Positions 1-8,805 of a DNA stretch of 64,000 bases are shown in pieces. Made by a program: the position numbers and the translations under genes. Origin of the DNA: CAWAQA01 sp963784065 (lineage in GTDB: Bacteria > Acidobacteriota > Vicinamibacteria > Vicinamibacterales > UBA2999). The notes beneath the pieces are model-generated. The model made no database searches, was not told the DNA's origin, and saw only the letters and a program-made list of their open reading frames with translations. Position 1 is the stretch's first letter. The number at the start of each line of letters is the position of its first letter. The stretch lies in assembly GCA_963784065.1 (NCBI GenBank), contig CAWAQA010000002.1, forward strand, positions 1 through 64,000. Reading direction: 5' to 3'.

Positions 1-2
1 CG

Positions 3-530
3 GGCCTGCCGTTCGGGCTGCTGCGCGGATATCTCGGGAGCGATCTGCCGAAATACAACAGCCGCGTCCGTTTCATCGACTGCCCGTTTACCGGCGAGCG
101 CCTGGCCGCGGTGCCGGCCATCCGCCCCGACGTCGCCGTGGTACACGCGCAGAAGGCGGATCGGCAGGGCAACGTGCTGCTGTGGGGCGTCACCGGCGTG
201 CAGAAGGAAGCGGTGCTGGCCGCGACGCGCGCGGCCATCGTCACCGTCGAAGAGATCGTCGATCGCCTCGATCCGCCCGCCGGTGCGAAGAACGCGGTGG
301 TGCTGCCGCACTGGGTGGTCAAGGCCGTCTGCGAGGTGAAGGGCGGCGCGTTCCCGTCGTACGCGCTCGGCTACTACCCGCGCAACAACGCGTTCTACAA
401 GCAGTGGGATCCCGTGTCGCGCGAGCGCGAGACCTTCAACGCCTGGATCGACAGGCATATCCGGGGCACGAAGGACTTCGCCGGGTTCAAGCGCAGCCTG
501 GAAGAAGCCGGGGCGGCGCAGAATGTCTGA
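3..530 (+). CDS. CoA-transferase subunit A, 5' end outside window
   Basis: C-terminal 175 residues of a family I CoA-transferase alpha subunit (glutaconate/3-oxoadipate CoA-transferase type). The open frame runs in from the window edge, so the start is not visible. Residues such as GLPFGLLRGYLGSDL, the phrase RPDVAVVHAQKADRQGNV and the downstream partner subunit fit this family. With subunit B it would move CoA from succinyl-CoA or acetyl-CoA to a dicarboxylic or keto acid. The last 8 bases overlap the start of subunit B, the usual translational coupling of this pair. Substrate cannot be read from sequence. The maleylacetate and 3-oxoadipate enzymes elsewhere in the window make 3-oxoadipate a reasonable candidate, but that is inference. 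Confidence 0.85.
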   Translation, partial: GLPFGLLRGYLGSDLPKYNSRVRFIDCPFTGERLAAVPAIRPDVAVVHAQKADRQGNVLLWGVTGVQKEAVLAATRAAIVTVEEIVDRLDPPAGAKNAVVLPHWVVKAVCEVKGGAFPSYALGYYPRNNAFYKQWDPVSRERETFNAWIDRHIRGTKDFAGFKRSLEEAGAAQNV

Positions 531-1299
531 GGCCTACACCGCCGACGAGATGATGACCGTCGCGGCCGCGCGCATGGTGCGTAACGGCGCGGCGCTCTTC
601 GTCGGCATCGGCCTGCCGAGCGCGGCCGCCAACCTGGCGCGCCTGACGCACGCGCCCGACACGGTGCTCATCTACGAGTCGGGCACGATCGGCACCAGGC
701 CGCGTGTGCTGCCGCTGTCGATTGGTGACGGCGAGCTGGCCGAGACGGCGGATGCCGTCGTCTCGGTGCCCGAGATGTTCGCCTACTGGCTGCAGGGCGG
801 CCGCATCGATCTCGGCTTCCTCGGCGCGGCGCAGATCGATCGCTTCGCCAACATCAACACGACGGTGATCGGCGACTACCGGAAGCCGTCCACGCGCCTC
901 CCCGGCGCCGGCGGCGCGCCCGAGATCGCCGCGTCGTGCAAGGAAGTGCTGATCACGCTGCGGCAGAACGCGCGCGCCTTCGTCGAGACGCTGGATTTCG
1001 TGACGTCGGCAGGCCATCTCGATGGCGGCGACGCACGCACCAGGCTGCGGCTCCCGGGCAAGGGCCCGACCGCCGTGATTACGGACCTCGGGATCATGAC
1101 GCCCGACCCAGTCACGAAGGAGCTGACGCTGACCAGCATCCACCCCGGCGTCGACGTCGAGAAGGTGAAGAAAGCGACCGGATGGGCCCTCGAGGTGTCC
1201 GGCTCCCTGCAGACGACGGTGCCGCCGACCGGCCGCGAGCTTGGGGTGCTGCGCGATCTGCAGGCGCGCACGGCGCTCGCTCACGCAGGACAGGCATGA
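523..1299 (+). CDS. CoA-transferase subunit B
   Basis: 258-residue beta subunit of a family I CoA-transferase, full length for the family. It starts with ATG inside the end of subunit A (overlap ATGTCTGA). The segment LIYESGTIG near residue 50 contains the glutamate expected to form the covalent CoA thioester. The following GDGELAETADAVVSVPEMFAYW and GGRIDLGFLGAAQID are typical of the CatJ/glutaconate-transferase beta branch. Forms a heterodimer or heterotetramer with subunit A in the cytoplasm. Possible role: activation of 3-oxoadipate from the hydroquinone/hydroxyquinol route encoded 30-43 kb away. Other short keto or dicarboxylic acids are equally possible. Confidence 0.85.
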   Translation: MSEAYTADEMMTVAAARMVRNGAALFVGIGLPSAAANLARLTHAPDTVLIYESGTIGTRPRVLPLSIGDGELAETADAVVSVPEMFAYWLQGGRIDLGFLGAAQIDRFANINTTVIGDYRKPSTRLPGAGGAPEIAASCKEVLITLRQNARAFVETLDFVTSAGHLDGGDARTRLRLPGKGPTAVITDLGIMTPDPVTKELTLTSIHPGVDVEKVKKATGWALEVSGSLQTTVPPTGRELGVLRDLQARTALAHAGQA

Positions 1300-1426
1300 G
1301 TGACAGCCGACGCCCGGCAGCTGCCAACTCAGCCGTCCAGCTCCAGATGCTGTAGTTGGGCCGCGACCAGTCGGCGTTGAGCTTGCGCGTTGGGGCTGGG
1401 CTGACCCGATCGGGAAGTTGGCATTG

Positions 1427-1927
1427 ATGCTGCTCGACATCTTCAGGTGGTTGGAGGTCAACCTTCCAGGGAGCGCATATCTCCGCGAATCGATTTACGG
1501 CTTTTCGATCCTGATTACGATCCACGTCGTCGCGATGTGTATCTTTCTGGGTCTGATCGTGATGATGGACCTGCGCCTGGTCGGAATCGCGAACCTGCGA
1601 TCCCGCGCCGCCGAGATCCAGGCTCGCCTCTTTCCCTGGCAGATGGTTGGCTTCACAATCATCGTGATCAGCGGCGTGATGCTGGTGTGGGCGCAGCCGC
1701 TGCGCTATTACGGGAAGACGTTCTTCTGGTGGAAGATGGGGCTGATGGCGCTGGCGGGCGCGAACGCCGGGATCATCCACCTGATCACCCGCCGCTCGGA
1801 AGCGGCGTGGGACAGCACGGCGGCCAGGTTCGCCGGCGGCGCCTCGCTCGTGCTCTGGGCAGGGGTGCTGACATTCGGGCGGCTGGTCGCCTACGAGTGG
1901 ATGACCACCGAGTACCTGGTGGAATAG
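1427..1927 (+). CDS. Small four-helix membrane protein, DUF6644-like (copy 1)
   Basis: 166 residues with about four hydrophobic helices. The second is preceded by a histidine (ITIHVVAMCIFLGLIVMMDLRL), and a later helix carries FWWKMGLMALAGANAGIIH. Start chosen at ATG 1427 with a GGGAAG element 10 bases upstream; an in-frame TTG nine bases earlier is less likely. It resembles the DUF6644 membrane family, recognised from pattern and not from a search. The next gene is a diverged tandem copy of similar length and helix plan. The pair sits just upstream of a cytochrome c and the ACIII genes, which hints at a respiratory-membrane role, but no function is known. Confidence 0.7.
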   Translation: MLLDIFRWLEVNLPGSAYLRESIYGFSILITIHVVAMCIFLGLIVMMDLRLVGIANLRSRAAEIQARLFPWQMVGFTIIVISGVMLVWAQPLRYYGKTFFWWKMGLMALAGANAGIIHLITRRSEAAWDSTAARFAGGASLVLWAGVLTFGRLVAYEWMTTEYLVE

Positions 1928-1936
1928 GAGCAGCCC

Positions 1937-2431
1937 GTGCTGATGCCGTTCTTCGAGTGGATGGAAAGCCTCGCGATCTACGGAGGATCCGTCTACATCG
2001 GGCCGGCGCTGAACATCGTCCACCTCATGGCGATGGTGGTGTTCCTGGGGGCGATGCTGATCGTGGACCTGCGGCTGCTCGGGGCCGGGCTGAAGAAACA
2101 GCCTACCGCGGCGGTGGCGCGCGACGCGCAGCCATGGCTCATCGGCGGCTTCGCCGGGCTCGTCCTGACGGGCATCCCGGCGACGATGGCGACGGCGACG
2201 GAGCAGTACTTCAACTCGATCTTCTGGGTGAAGATGTATCTCCTCACTTTCGGGATCGTGTTCATGTTCACCATCCGCCGTGCGGTGGCGTTCGCGGACG
2301 AAGGACGGGTGCCGCCGGCGGCCAGGAAAGCGGTCGGGCTCGTCTCGATTTGCATCTGGCTCGCGGTGGCGGCGCTGGCGCGGCTGATCATGATGATCCC
2401 GGCCAATACGTTCGAATGGCTGGTCGGCTAG
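1937..2431 (+). CDS. Small four-helix membrane protein, DUF6644-like (copy 2)
   Basis: 164 residues, GTG start with a GGAG six bases upstream; an ATG two codons later is an alternative. Four predicted helices. HLMAMVVFLGAMLIVDLRLLG mirrors the HVVAMCIFLGLIVMMDLRLVG segment of the preceding protein, so the two are paralogues from an old tandem duplication. Only 9 bases separate them, so they are co-transcribed and may form a hetero-oligomer. Histidines at helix ends could be cofactor ligands, but there is no direct evidence for haem. Function unknown. Confidence 0.7.
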   Translation: MLMPFFEWMESLAIYGGSVYIGPALNIVHLMAMVVFLGAMLIVDLRLLGAGLKKQPTAAVARDAQPWLIGGFAGLVLTGIPATMATATEQYFNSIFWVKMYLLTFGIVFMFTIRRAVAFADEGRVPPAARKAVGLVSICIWLAVAALARLIMMIPANTFEWLVG

Positions 2432-2443
2432 CTCGGGGCTCCA

Positions 2444-2464
2444 GGCTTCGGGCTTCGGGCTTGG
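2444..2464 (+). repeat. Three 7-nt units GGCTTCG
   Basis: Three head-to-tail heptamers (GGCTTCG, GGCTTCG, GGCTTGG) just after the stop codon at 2431. Same 7-nt period as the other intergenic arrays of the window, but with a different unit and no reverse-complement partner found before 2650. Confidence 0.6.
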
Positions 2465-2649
2465 CGGCGAGGCCGATCAGGCCTCGAGGCGCACCCGCAA
2501 GGCGCGCAGCAATTCGGCAGCGCGGCAGTCCCGGAGTCGCAGCGGAGCCGTAGGGCGACGCACATTACCGATACGCGGATCTGGGACATCGTTAACGGCG
2601 TTCAGATGCCTGGTCCTTCATCTCATCAACACGAACAGGAGCTCCAGGC

Positions 2650-3074
2650 ATGTCTCGCTGGTCGAAAGCCATTTCGGTGGACTCGTCGCCGGATCGATCG
2701 CGATCTCGGCGGCGGGCATCGCCGCCCAGAATCCCGGCGGCAGCCCCGAGGCGCGGAAGGTGAAGAACCCGGTCGCGCCCACGGCCGCGTCGATCGAGAA
2801 GGGCGCGCAGCTGTACCAGAAGAATTGTCAGTTCTGTCACGGCCCCGCGGGCCTCGGTGACGGCAAGCTGGCGCCGAAGGACGTGCATCCGGCCAACCTC
2901 GCCGACGCGACATGGGATCGCGGTTCGACCGACGGCGAGATCTTCGCCGTCATCGCCAACGGCGCCGGCCCCGAATTCAAGATGAAGGGCGTCAAGGGCC
3001 GCGTCAGCGACACCGAGATCTGGCACCTCGTCAACTACGTTCGCAGCCTCGGGCCCAAGAACGCTCCGCGCTGA
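2650..3074 (+). CDS. Monohaem cytochrome c, exported (frame broken in signal peptide)
   Basis: ATG 2650 follows AGGAG by 8 bases and reads MSRWSKAI. One base appears to be missing near 2673-2676; the next frame continues as a clear signal-peptide core (GGLVAGSIAISAAGIAAQ) into the mature protein. The haem site is NCQFCH (CxxCH), followed by GLGDGK and, near the C-terminus, a methionine-containing loop and the terminal helix TEIWHLVNYVRSLGP, as in class I cytochromes c. About 140 residues. Position directly before the ACIII genes suggests it carries electrons to or from that complex, comparable to the monohaem ActE. The indel is probably a sequence error. Confidence 0.8.
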
Positions 3075-3079
3075 GGCAC

Positions 3080-3709
3080 ATGCGGACGGTGCGGCGCTGT
3101 TCCTTCTTTCCTCGCGCCCTGGTCAGTTGCGTGCTCGCACTGGCCGGCGGCATCGGCTGCCAGCTGGGGGGAACGAGACGCCGGCGCAACCGGCCGCTCC
3201 CGTGCTGCCCGGTCAGAGCACCGGCGTCTTCACGACTGCCCATTCTTCCTTCGGCGTTGCGCTGAGCCACTACCTGCACCGGTTGCCCGAGCCTGAGCAG
3301 CCGATCGAGTTCCCGCACGACATTCACGTCGGCAAGGAGATCGCCTGCACCGAGTACTGCCACGAGAGCGTGACGACGGGTCCGCGCGCCGGGACTCCCG
3401 AGCGTGCGGACGTGCATGATCTGCCACACGGCGATCGCCACCGACCGGCCGCGCATTCAGCAGATCACCAGGATGCAGGAACAGGGCGTCGACCTCGCGT
3501 GGCAGCGCGTCTTCCACTACCCGGAGGAGGCGCACGTGAAGTTCAACCACGCGCCACACATCCGCGCCAAGGTCGACTGCGCGACCTGCCACGGCAACAT
3601 CGGCGGGCAGACGGTTGCCCAGCGCAATGTCGATGTCACGATGGGGTTCTGCGTGAACTGCCACAACGAGCGGAAAGCGTCCGTCGACTGCCTCACCTGT
3701 CACTTCTGA
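3080..3709 (+). CDS. actA: ActA-like pentahaem cytochrome c subunit of ACIII (frame broken)
   Basis: ATG 3080 opens a lipoprotein-type leader ending LAGGIGC. The frame breaks in a run of G near 3172 and again near 3390, but the pieces join into one protein. Haem-binding sites in order are CTEYCH (spacing CxxxCH), CMICH, CATCH, CVNCH and CLTCH, giving five haems. The order cytochrome, molybdopterin-like protein, Fe-S protein, NrfD-like protein, DUF3341 protein is the ACIII order, so this is the periplasmic cytochrome c7-type ActA that receives electrons from ActB and passes them to a mobile carrier or oxidase. It is 5 bases upstream of ActB1. The indels look like sequence errors. Confidence 0.8.
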
Positions 3710-3714
3710 TCGAG

Positions 3715-5995
3715 ATGGACCGCCGCTCCTTCATCAAGCTCACCGCCATCTCGACGTCCAGCGCCGCGCTCGCGAGCTGCGGCAACCCGGAGAACCAGCT
3801 CATTCGCTTCGTGCCGGACGAAGACATCGTCCCCGGCATCGCGACGTGGAAGCCGGGCGTCTGCCCGGCGTGCGCGGCGGGCTGCGGCCTCACCGTGCGT
3901 GTCATGGACGCGGACGCCGAGGTCGTGCGCAACGGCCAGGCGGGCGTCGTGACGATCCTCGCGGCCAAGAAGCTCGAAGGCAACGCGGACCACCCGGTGA
4001 ACCGCGGCGGCCTGTGCGCCCGCGGTCAGGCGGCGATCCAGATCACGTATCACCCCGATCGCATCACGCAGCCGCTGCGGCGATCGGGCGAGCGCGGCGA
4101 CGGCCGTTACGAGGCGATCTCGTGGGACGACGCGCTGGCGGAGCTGGTGAAGCGGCTGGACGCGCTGCAGGCCGCGGGGAACCAGAAGGCGCTGGCGTTC
4201 CTCGCGCGTTCGGGGGGCAGTTACCGCGCGGCGCTGGTGAACCAGTTCCTTGCCGCGTATGGCGCGCCGGGCGCCGTCACCTTCGATCTCTTTGCCGACG
4301 ACGTCCTGCGGCGGGCGAACGGGCTCAGCTTCGGCCGGCCGCAGCTCCCGACGTTCGATCTGGCCAACGCGCGCTCGGTGATCAACTTCGGTGCGGATCT
4401 GCTCGGCACATGGAACTCGCCGGTTTCGCAGAGCCGGGCCTATGGCGACATGCGGCAGGGACGACGCGGCGTCCGCGGCTGGTTCACGCAGGTGGAATCG
4501 CGCATGTCGCAGACCGGCGCGAACGCGGACGAGTGGGTGCCGGTCACGCCGGGCACCGAAGGCGTGCTCGCTTTGGGACTGGCGCAGGCGATCGTGGCGA
4601 ACAAGCTGCGTCCCGCCGCGGGCGCCGGCCGCGCCGGCGCCTTGATCGCGGGATGGGCCGGCGGGCTTGCGGAATACACGCCGGAGCAGGTGCAGAAGGT
4701 CACGGGCGTCGATGCCCGCCGCATCGAGCGCATCGCCCGCGAGCTCGCCGGGAACGGCCCGGCGGTGGCGATCGTCGGCGGTCCGCCGCTGGCCCACACC
4801 AACGGCCTGTTCAACGCCTTGGCGGTGAACGCGTTGAACGCGCTGCTCGGCAGCGTCGAGCAGCCCGGCGGCATCTTCTTCACGCCGGAGCCGGAGTCGT
4901 TCCGGTCCTTCCGCCTGAAGGCGGAAGCCACACGCGGAGCAGCGGAAGGCGCGCCAGGCCAGGCGGCGGCATCGCTCCAGGCGCTTGCCGCCTCGTCGCC
5001 GCAGGTGCTGCTCGTTGACGGCGCGAACCCGGTGTTCACGGCGCCGCGCGCGTGGAAGGTTCGCGAGGCGTTCCAGAAGGTCCCGTTCATCGCGAGCTTC
5101 GGCAGCTTTCTCGACGAGACGAGTGCGCTCGCGGATCTGATCCTGCCGGATCACTCGTTCCTCGAGTCGTGGGCCGATGCCGTGCCCGAGTCGGGTTCGC
5201 TCGTCGCCGTGGCGAGCGTGGCGCCGCCGGTGATGCGGCCGTTGCATCAGACGCGCGCCATGCCCGACGTGCTCCTCGAAGCGGGCCGCGGCCTGGCGAT
5301 GCCGGTCACCTTGCCCTGGCAGACCTACGACGAGATGCTCGGCGCCATGTTCGGCGCGCTGCCCGCATCCGCCGAGGGCGGCGACGCATGGGCGGAGGCG
5401 CAGGAGAAAGGCGGGTGGTGGGCATCACCGGCGGCGAGACCTGCCGCCGGCGCCGGGGTTGCCTCGGCGGCGAGTGCGGCTCCGTCCGGTGACGTGGTGT
5501 CGTCTCCCTCGTTCGACGGCGACGCGCAGCAGAATCCGTTTCACTTCCTCCCGTATCCGTCGTCGCAGTTCCGCGACGGGTCGGTGGCGCACCTGCCGTG
5601 GCTGCAGGAGATGCCGGACCCGCTCACATCGGCGATGTGGAGCAGCTGGGTGGAGATCAATCCCGAGACGGCCGGGCGCCTCGGCATCGCGGAGGGCGAC
5701 GTCGTCGAGATCACGTCGAGCCAGGGGTCGGTGCGCGCCCCGGCTGTGATCTTCCCGGGCATCGCGCCCGACATCGTGGCGATGCCGGTGGGGCAGGGAC
5801 ACCAGTCATTCACGCGGTATGCGAGCGGCCGCGGCGACAACCCGGTCAGCCTGATTGCGCCGATGACCGATGCGGCGACCGGCGCGTGGGCGTGGGCCGC
5901 GACGCGCGTGCGCATCGCGCGGGTGGGCGGCCCCGACGGGCGGCCTCATCCTGTTCGCCGGCGGGATGCGAGAGCACGTGGAGGAAGGACGATGA
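3715..5995 (+). CDS. actB: ActB1: molybdopterin-oxidoreductase-like subunit of ACIII
   Basis: Starts MDRRSFIK, a twin-arginine-like leader followed by a cysteine (LASC). CPACAAGC with the later GGLCARG supplies the four cysteines of an N-terminal [4Fe-4S] site. The remainder is the molybdopterin oxidoreductase fold with the C-terminal half-barrel near PWLQEMPDPLTSAMWSSWVEINPETA. In characterised ACIII this subunit has the fold but no molybdenum cofactor and is fused to the four-cluster domain; here the two halves are separate. The stop at 5993-5995 is reached only after allowing one extra base near 5945, after which the protein ends MREHVEEGR. A hairpin repeat lies inside the coding sequence near 4909. 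Confidence 0.85.
4909..4926 (+). repeat. REP-like hairpin inside actB coding sequence
   Basis: TTCCGCC-TGAA-GGCGGAA, a perfect 7-bp stem with a TGAA loop, followed by GCCAC. It matches the plan of the intergenic copies at 27389, 40512 and 48192. Here it is translated as FRLKAEAT in an alanine-rich linker, so the element has been tolerated inside a gene. Confidence 0.65.
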
Positions 5996-6128
5996 TTGGG
6001 CTCGGTCTACGGTCTACGGTCTGCAGGCTGGGCTTCGGCCGGGTCACGCGCAAGCGCGGACGTGTGGCGTCGCGAAGCAGAACGGATCGGCAGATGGCCC
6101 GGAGACCGGAGACCGAGCAGGGAGACGA
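5996..6128 (+). repeat. Heptamer array pair between ActB1 and ActB2
   Basis: Three units of CGGTCTN at 6003-6023 and, in opposite sense, two units CGGAGAC (reverse complement GTCTCCG) at 6100-6113, with 76 bases between. The segment separates the two halves of ActB, which are one protein in characterised ACIII. A Shine-Dalgarno GGGAG lies just before ATG 6129. Confidence 0.6.
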
Positions 6129-6826
6129 ATGATGGCCGAGATGGGGAATGGCGGTCGATCTCGATCGCTGCACGGGGTGCGGGGCGTGCGTCACGGCGTG
6201 TCACGCCGAGAACAACATCTCGACGGTCGGCGCGGAGCAGGCCGCCGTCGGCCGGGCCAAGCACTGGATTCGTGTGGAGCGGTACTGGGAAGGCGACTTC
6301 CCGGACGTGCGGCTCAAGTTCCGCCCCGTGATGTGCCAGCAGTGCAACAACGCGCCGTGCGAGCCGGTGTGTCCCACCTACGCGAGCCATCACACCGCGG
6401 ACGGGCTCAACGCGCAGGTGTACAACCGCTGCATCGGCACGCGCTACTGCGCCAACGCCTGCCCGTACAACGTCCGCTTCTTCGACTTCTTCAACCCATC
6501 GTGGGACAAGCCGCTCCAGCTGCAGCTCAACCCGGACGTTTCGCTGCGCGAGGTCGGCGTGATGGAGAAGTGCACGTTCTGCGTGCAGCGGATCAAGAGC
6601 GCGCAGATCCAGGCCAGGGCCGAGGAGCGCCCGCTGCGCGACGGCGAGATCCAGACGGCGTGCGCGCAGGCGTGCCCGTCGCGGGCGCTCGTGTTCGGCG
6701 ATCTCGAGGACCCGGAAAGCGAGGTCTCGCGCCTCTCCGAGTCGCCCCGCGGCAGCAAGCTGCTCGAGGACCTCGGCACGCGGCCGAACGTCACCTATCT
6801 CGCGCAGCGAGGCTGCAGGGTCGTAG
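6129..6826 (+). CDS. ActB2: four-cluster ferredoxin-type Fe-S subunit of ACIII
   Basis: Start ATG 6129 with GGGAG upstream. A break at 6143-6148 must be bridged to give the family's usual WGMAVDLDRCTGC opening. Sixteen cysteines fall in four ferredoxin sets: CTGCGACVTAC, CQQCNNAPCEPVC, CIGTRYCANAC with CTFC, and CAQAC. This is the Psr/NrfC/HybA-type electron-transfer subunit which in ACIII is the C-terminal half of ActB. The protein ends near AQR; a stop at 6824-6826 is in frame if one base near 6811 is extra. It conducts electrons between the quinol site of ActC and the haems of ActA. Confidence 0.85.
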
Positions 6827-6832
6827 CGTGCG

Positions 6833-8233
6833 ATGGCGCACGCGCCGCAGTCTTGGGAACACGACGCCATGGAACCGCCACTCCCCCGCCGCCGCATCGC
6901 ATCGCCGGCGACCTGATGCGGCCGCTGATGCACACGTCGTGGCGGTTCTACCTGCTCGTCGCCATCTTCGGCGGCGTCGTCCTCGCCGGGCTGATCGCGC
7001 TGGGTCACGCAGATGTGCTTCGGCTTCGGCGTCTCCGGCATCCGCTGGCCGGTCTACTGGGGCTTCTACGTCACCAACTTCGTGTTCTGGATCGGCATCA
7101 GCCACGCCGGGACGCTCATCTCCGCGATCCTGCGGCTCGTCAACGCCGGCTGGCGGCGGCCGGTGACGCGGTGCGCGGAGGTGATCACCGTGTTCGCGCT
7201 GATGATCGGCGCGCTCTTCCCGATCATTCACCTCGGGCGTCCGTGGCTGGCGTTCTGGCTGTTCCCGTATCCGAGCGAGCGGCTGATCTGGCCGAACTTC
7301 CGCTCGCCGCTGGTGTGGGACTTCTTCGCCATCAACACCTACCTCACCGGCAGCGTGCTGTTCCTGTTCCTGCCGATGATTCCCGACTTCGCGGTCGTCC
7401 GCGACAAGTCCACCGGGCTGCGGAAGCGCATCTATTCGGCGCTGGCGCTCGGCTGGCGCGGCACGCCGAAGCAGTGGCACCGCCTCGAGTCGGCGATGCA
7501 GATCATGGCCATCGTCATCCTGCCGGTGGCCGTGTCGGTGCACACGATCGTCTCGTTCGACTTCTCGATGGCGCCGGTGCCGATGTGGCAGTCGACGATC
7601 TTCGGTCCGTACTTCGTGGCGGGCGCGATCTTCAGCGGCATCGCCGGGCTCGTGATCGCGATGGCGGTGCTGCGAAGGTTCCTGCATCTCGAGGACTACC
7701 TCCACCCGGTGCACTTCCAGAATCTCGGCAAGCTCCTGCTCGTGATGGCGCTGCTGTGGGGCTACTTCGTCTTCAACGAGCGCCTGGTCGTCTACTACGG
7801 CAACGAGCCGTCGGAGATGGCCGTGTTCTGGCAGACGCAGCGCGAGAGCTTCGCGCCGCTCTACTGGACGATGGTCGTCTGCAATTTCGTGCTGCCGCTC
7901 GTGCTGATGGGTATCAGGCGGTTCCGCACGATCACCGGCGCGGTCATCGCGTCGATCGGCGTGGTCATCGGGATGTGGCTCGAGCGCTTCCTCATCATCG
8001 TGCCGTCGCTCGGGCACAAGTACCTGCCGTACAGCTTCGGCCGCTACAGCCCGCAGCCGGTCGAGATCATCGTCACGCGATCGCACGTTCGCCGCGATGG
8101 CGCTGCTCTACGTGCTGTTCGCGAAGGTCGTGCCCATCATCTCGATCTGGGAACTGAAGGCGGGCGACCATCCGCCGGGCGACCTGCTTCCGCCCGCCAC
8201 CGAAGAACAGCGCTCGGGAAGCTGCACCTGTGA
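6833..8233 (+). CDS. actC: ActC: NrfD-like integral membrane quinol-oxidising subunit (several frame breaks)
   Basis: ATG 6833 opens MAHAPQSWEHDAMEPP. Breaks near 6894, 7010, 8080 and 8215 must be bridged. The joined protein is about 465 residues with roughly ten hydrophobic helices. HQMCFGFGVSGIRWPVYWGFYV and FVFWIGISHAGTLISAILRL are the signature of the NrfD/PsrC family in ACIII. HLGRPWLAFWLFPYPS holds the histidine region near the quinone pocket. It ends GKLHL with its TGA sharing four bases with the GTG of ActD. Oxidises quinol in the cytoplasmic membrane and passes electrons to ActB. Confidence 0.85.
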
Positions 8234-8734
8234 AGGCCGTCTACGCGCTCTATCCGAATGGCCAATCGGCGCAGCAGGCCGTCAACCGCCTGCGCGCCGC
8301 CGGCATCGCCGACCGCGACATCACCGTCATCTCGTCGCACCCGATGGAAGACTACGAGTTCGGCCACATGGACTCGGCCACCTGGATCTGGTGGATCGCC
8401 TGCGGCGGCGGCGCTGGTGGGGATGGCGACGGCGCTCGCCCTCGCGTGGATCACCGAAATGTCCTGGCCGATCAACACGGGCGGCCTGCCGATCTGGGCG
8501 TGGTGGCCGAACCTGATCATCACGTTCGAGCTGACGATGCTCGGGGCGATCATCGCCACCGTGATCACGCTGGTCGTCACCGCCGGCCTCGGCCGCGGCG
8601 GCGGCCGGCTGTACGACCCCGAAGTGTCCGACGGCAAGATTCTCGTGGGCGTGGAGAACCCCCCGGCGGCCGCCGTCGGCAATCTGCAGAAGGAACTCGG
8701 CGCTCCGCCGGGGGCCGAAGTAAGAACGACGTGA
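8230..8734 (+). CDS. actD: ActD: DUF3341 membrane subunit of ACIII
   Basis: GTG start overlapping the ActC stop by 4 bases. Reads VKAVYALYPNGQSAQQAVNRLRAAG, the small alpha/beta N-terminal region of DUF3341, then two transmembrane helices (GMATALALAWIT and the following LGAIIATVITLVVTAGLG) and a short tail. One frame break near 8405, between the soluble part and the first helix. About 168 residues, normal for ActD. It is the last ACIII gene here: ActE and ActF do not follow. Instead a hairpin and a convergent gene close the operon. Confidence 0.85.
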
Positions 8735-8763
8735 TCTCCGCCTGACGCCGGAAGCACCGCGTC

Positions 8764-8786
8764 GAGGCGGGCTCCAGGCCCGCCTC
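8764..8786 (+). terminator. Bidirectional hairpin between convergent genes
   Basis: GAGGCGGGC-TCCAG-GCCCGCCTC, perfect 9-bp stem, between the end of actD and the end of the convergent metallo-hydrolase. No U-run, so it may act as a hairpin terminator or simply be one more copy of the palindrome family. Confidence 0.55.
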
Positions 8787-8805
8787 CGGGATGCGAAGCT
8801 CCGCT

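Noticed and set aside
1112..2023. 303-codon minus-strand frame over the CoA-transferase and membrane-protein genes
   Set aside because: Antisense to conserved coding sequence; charged low-complexity translation.
1427..2431. Cytochrome b561-type subunits
   Set aside because: Four helices and some histidines are present, but no paired histidine pattern across helices that would support two haems.
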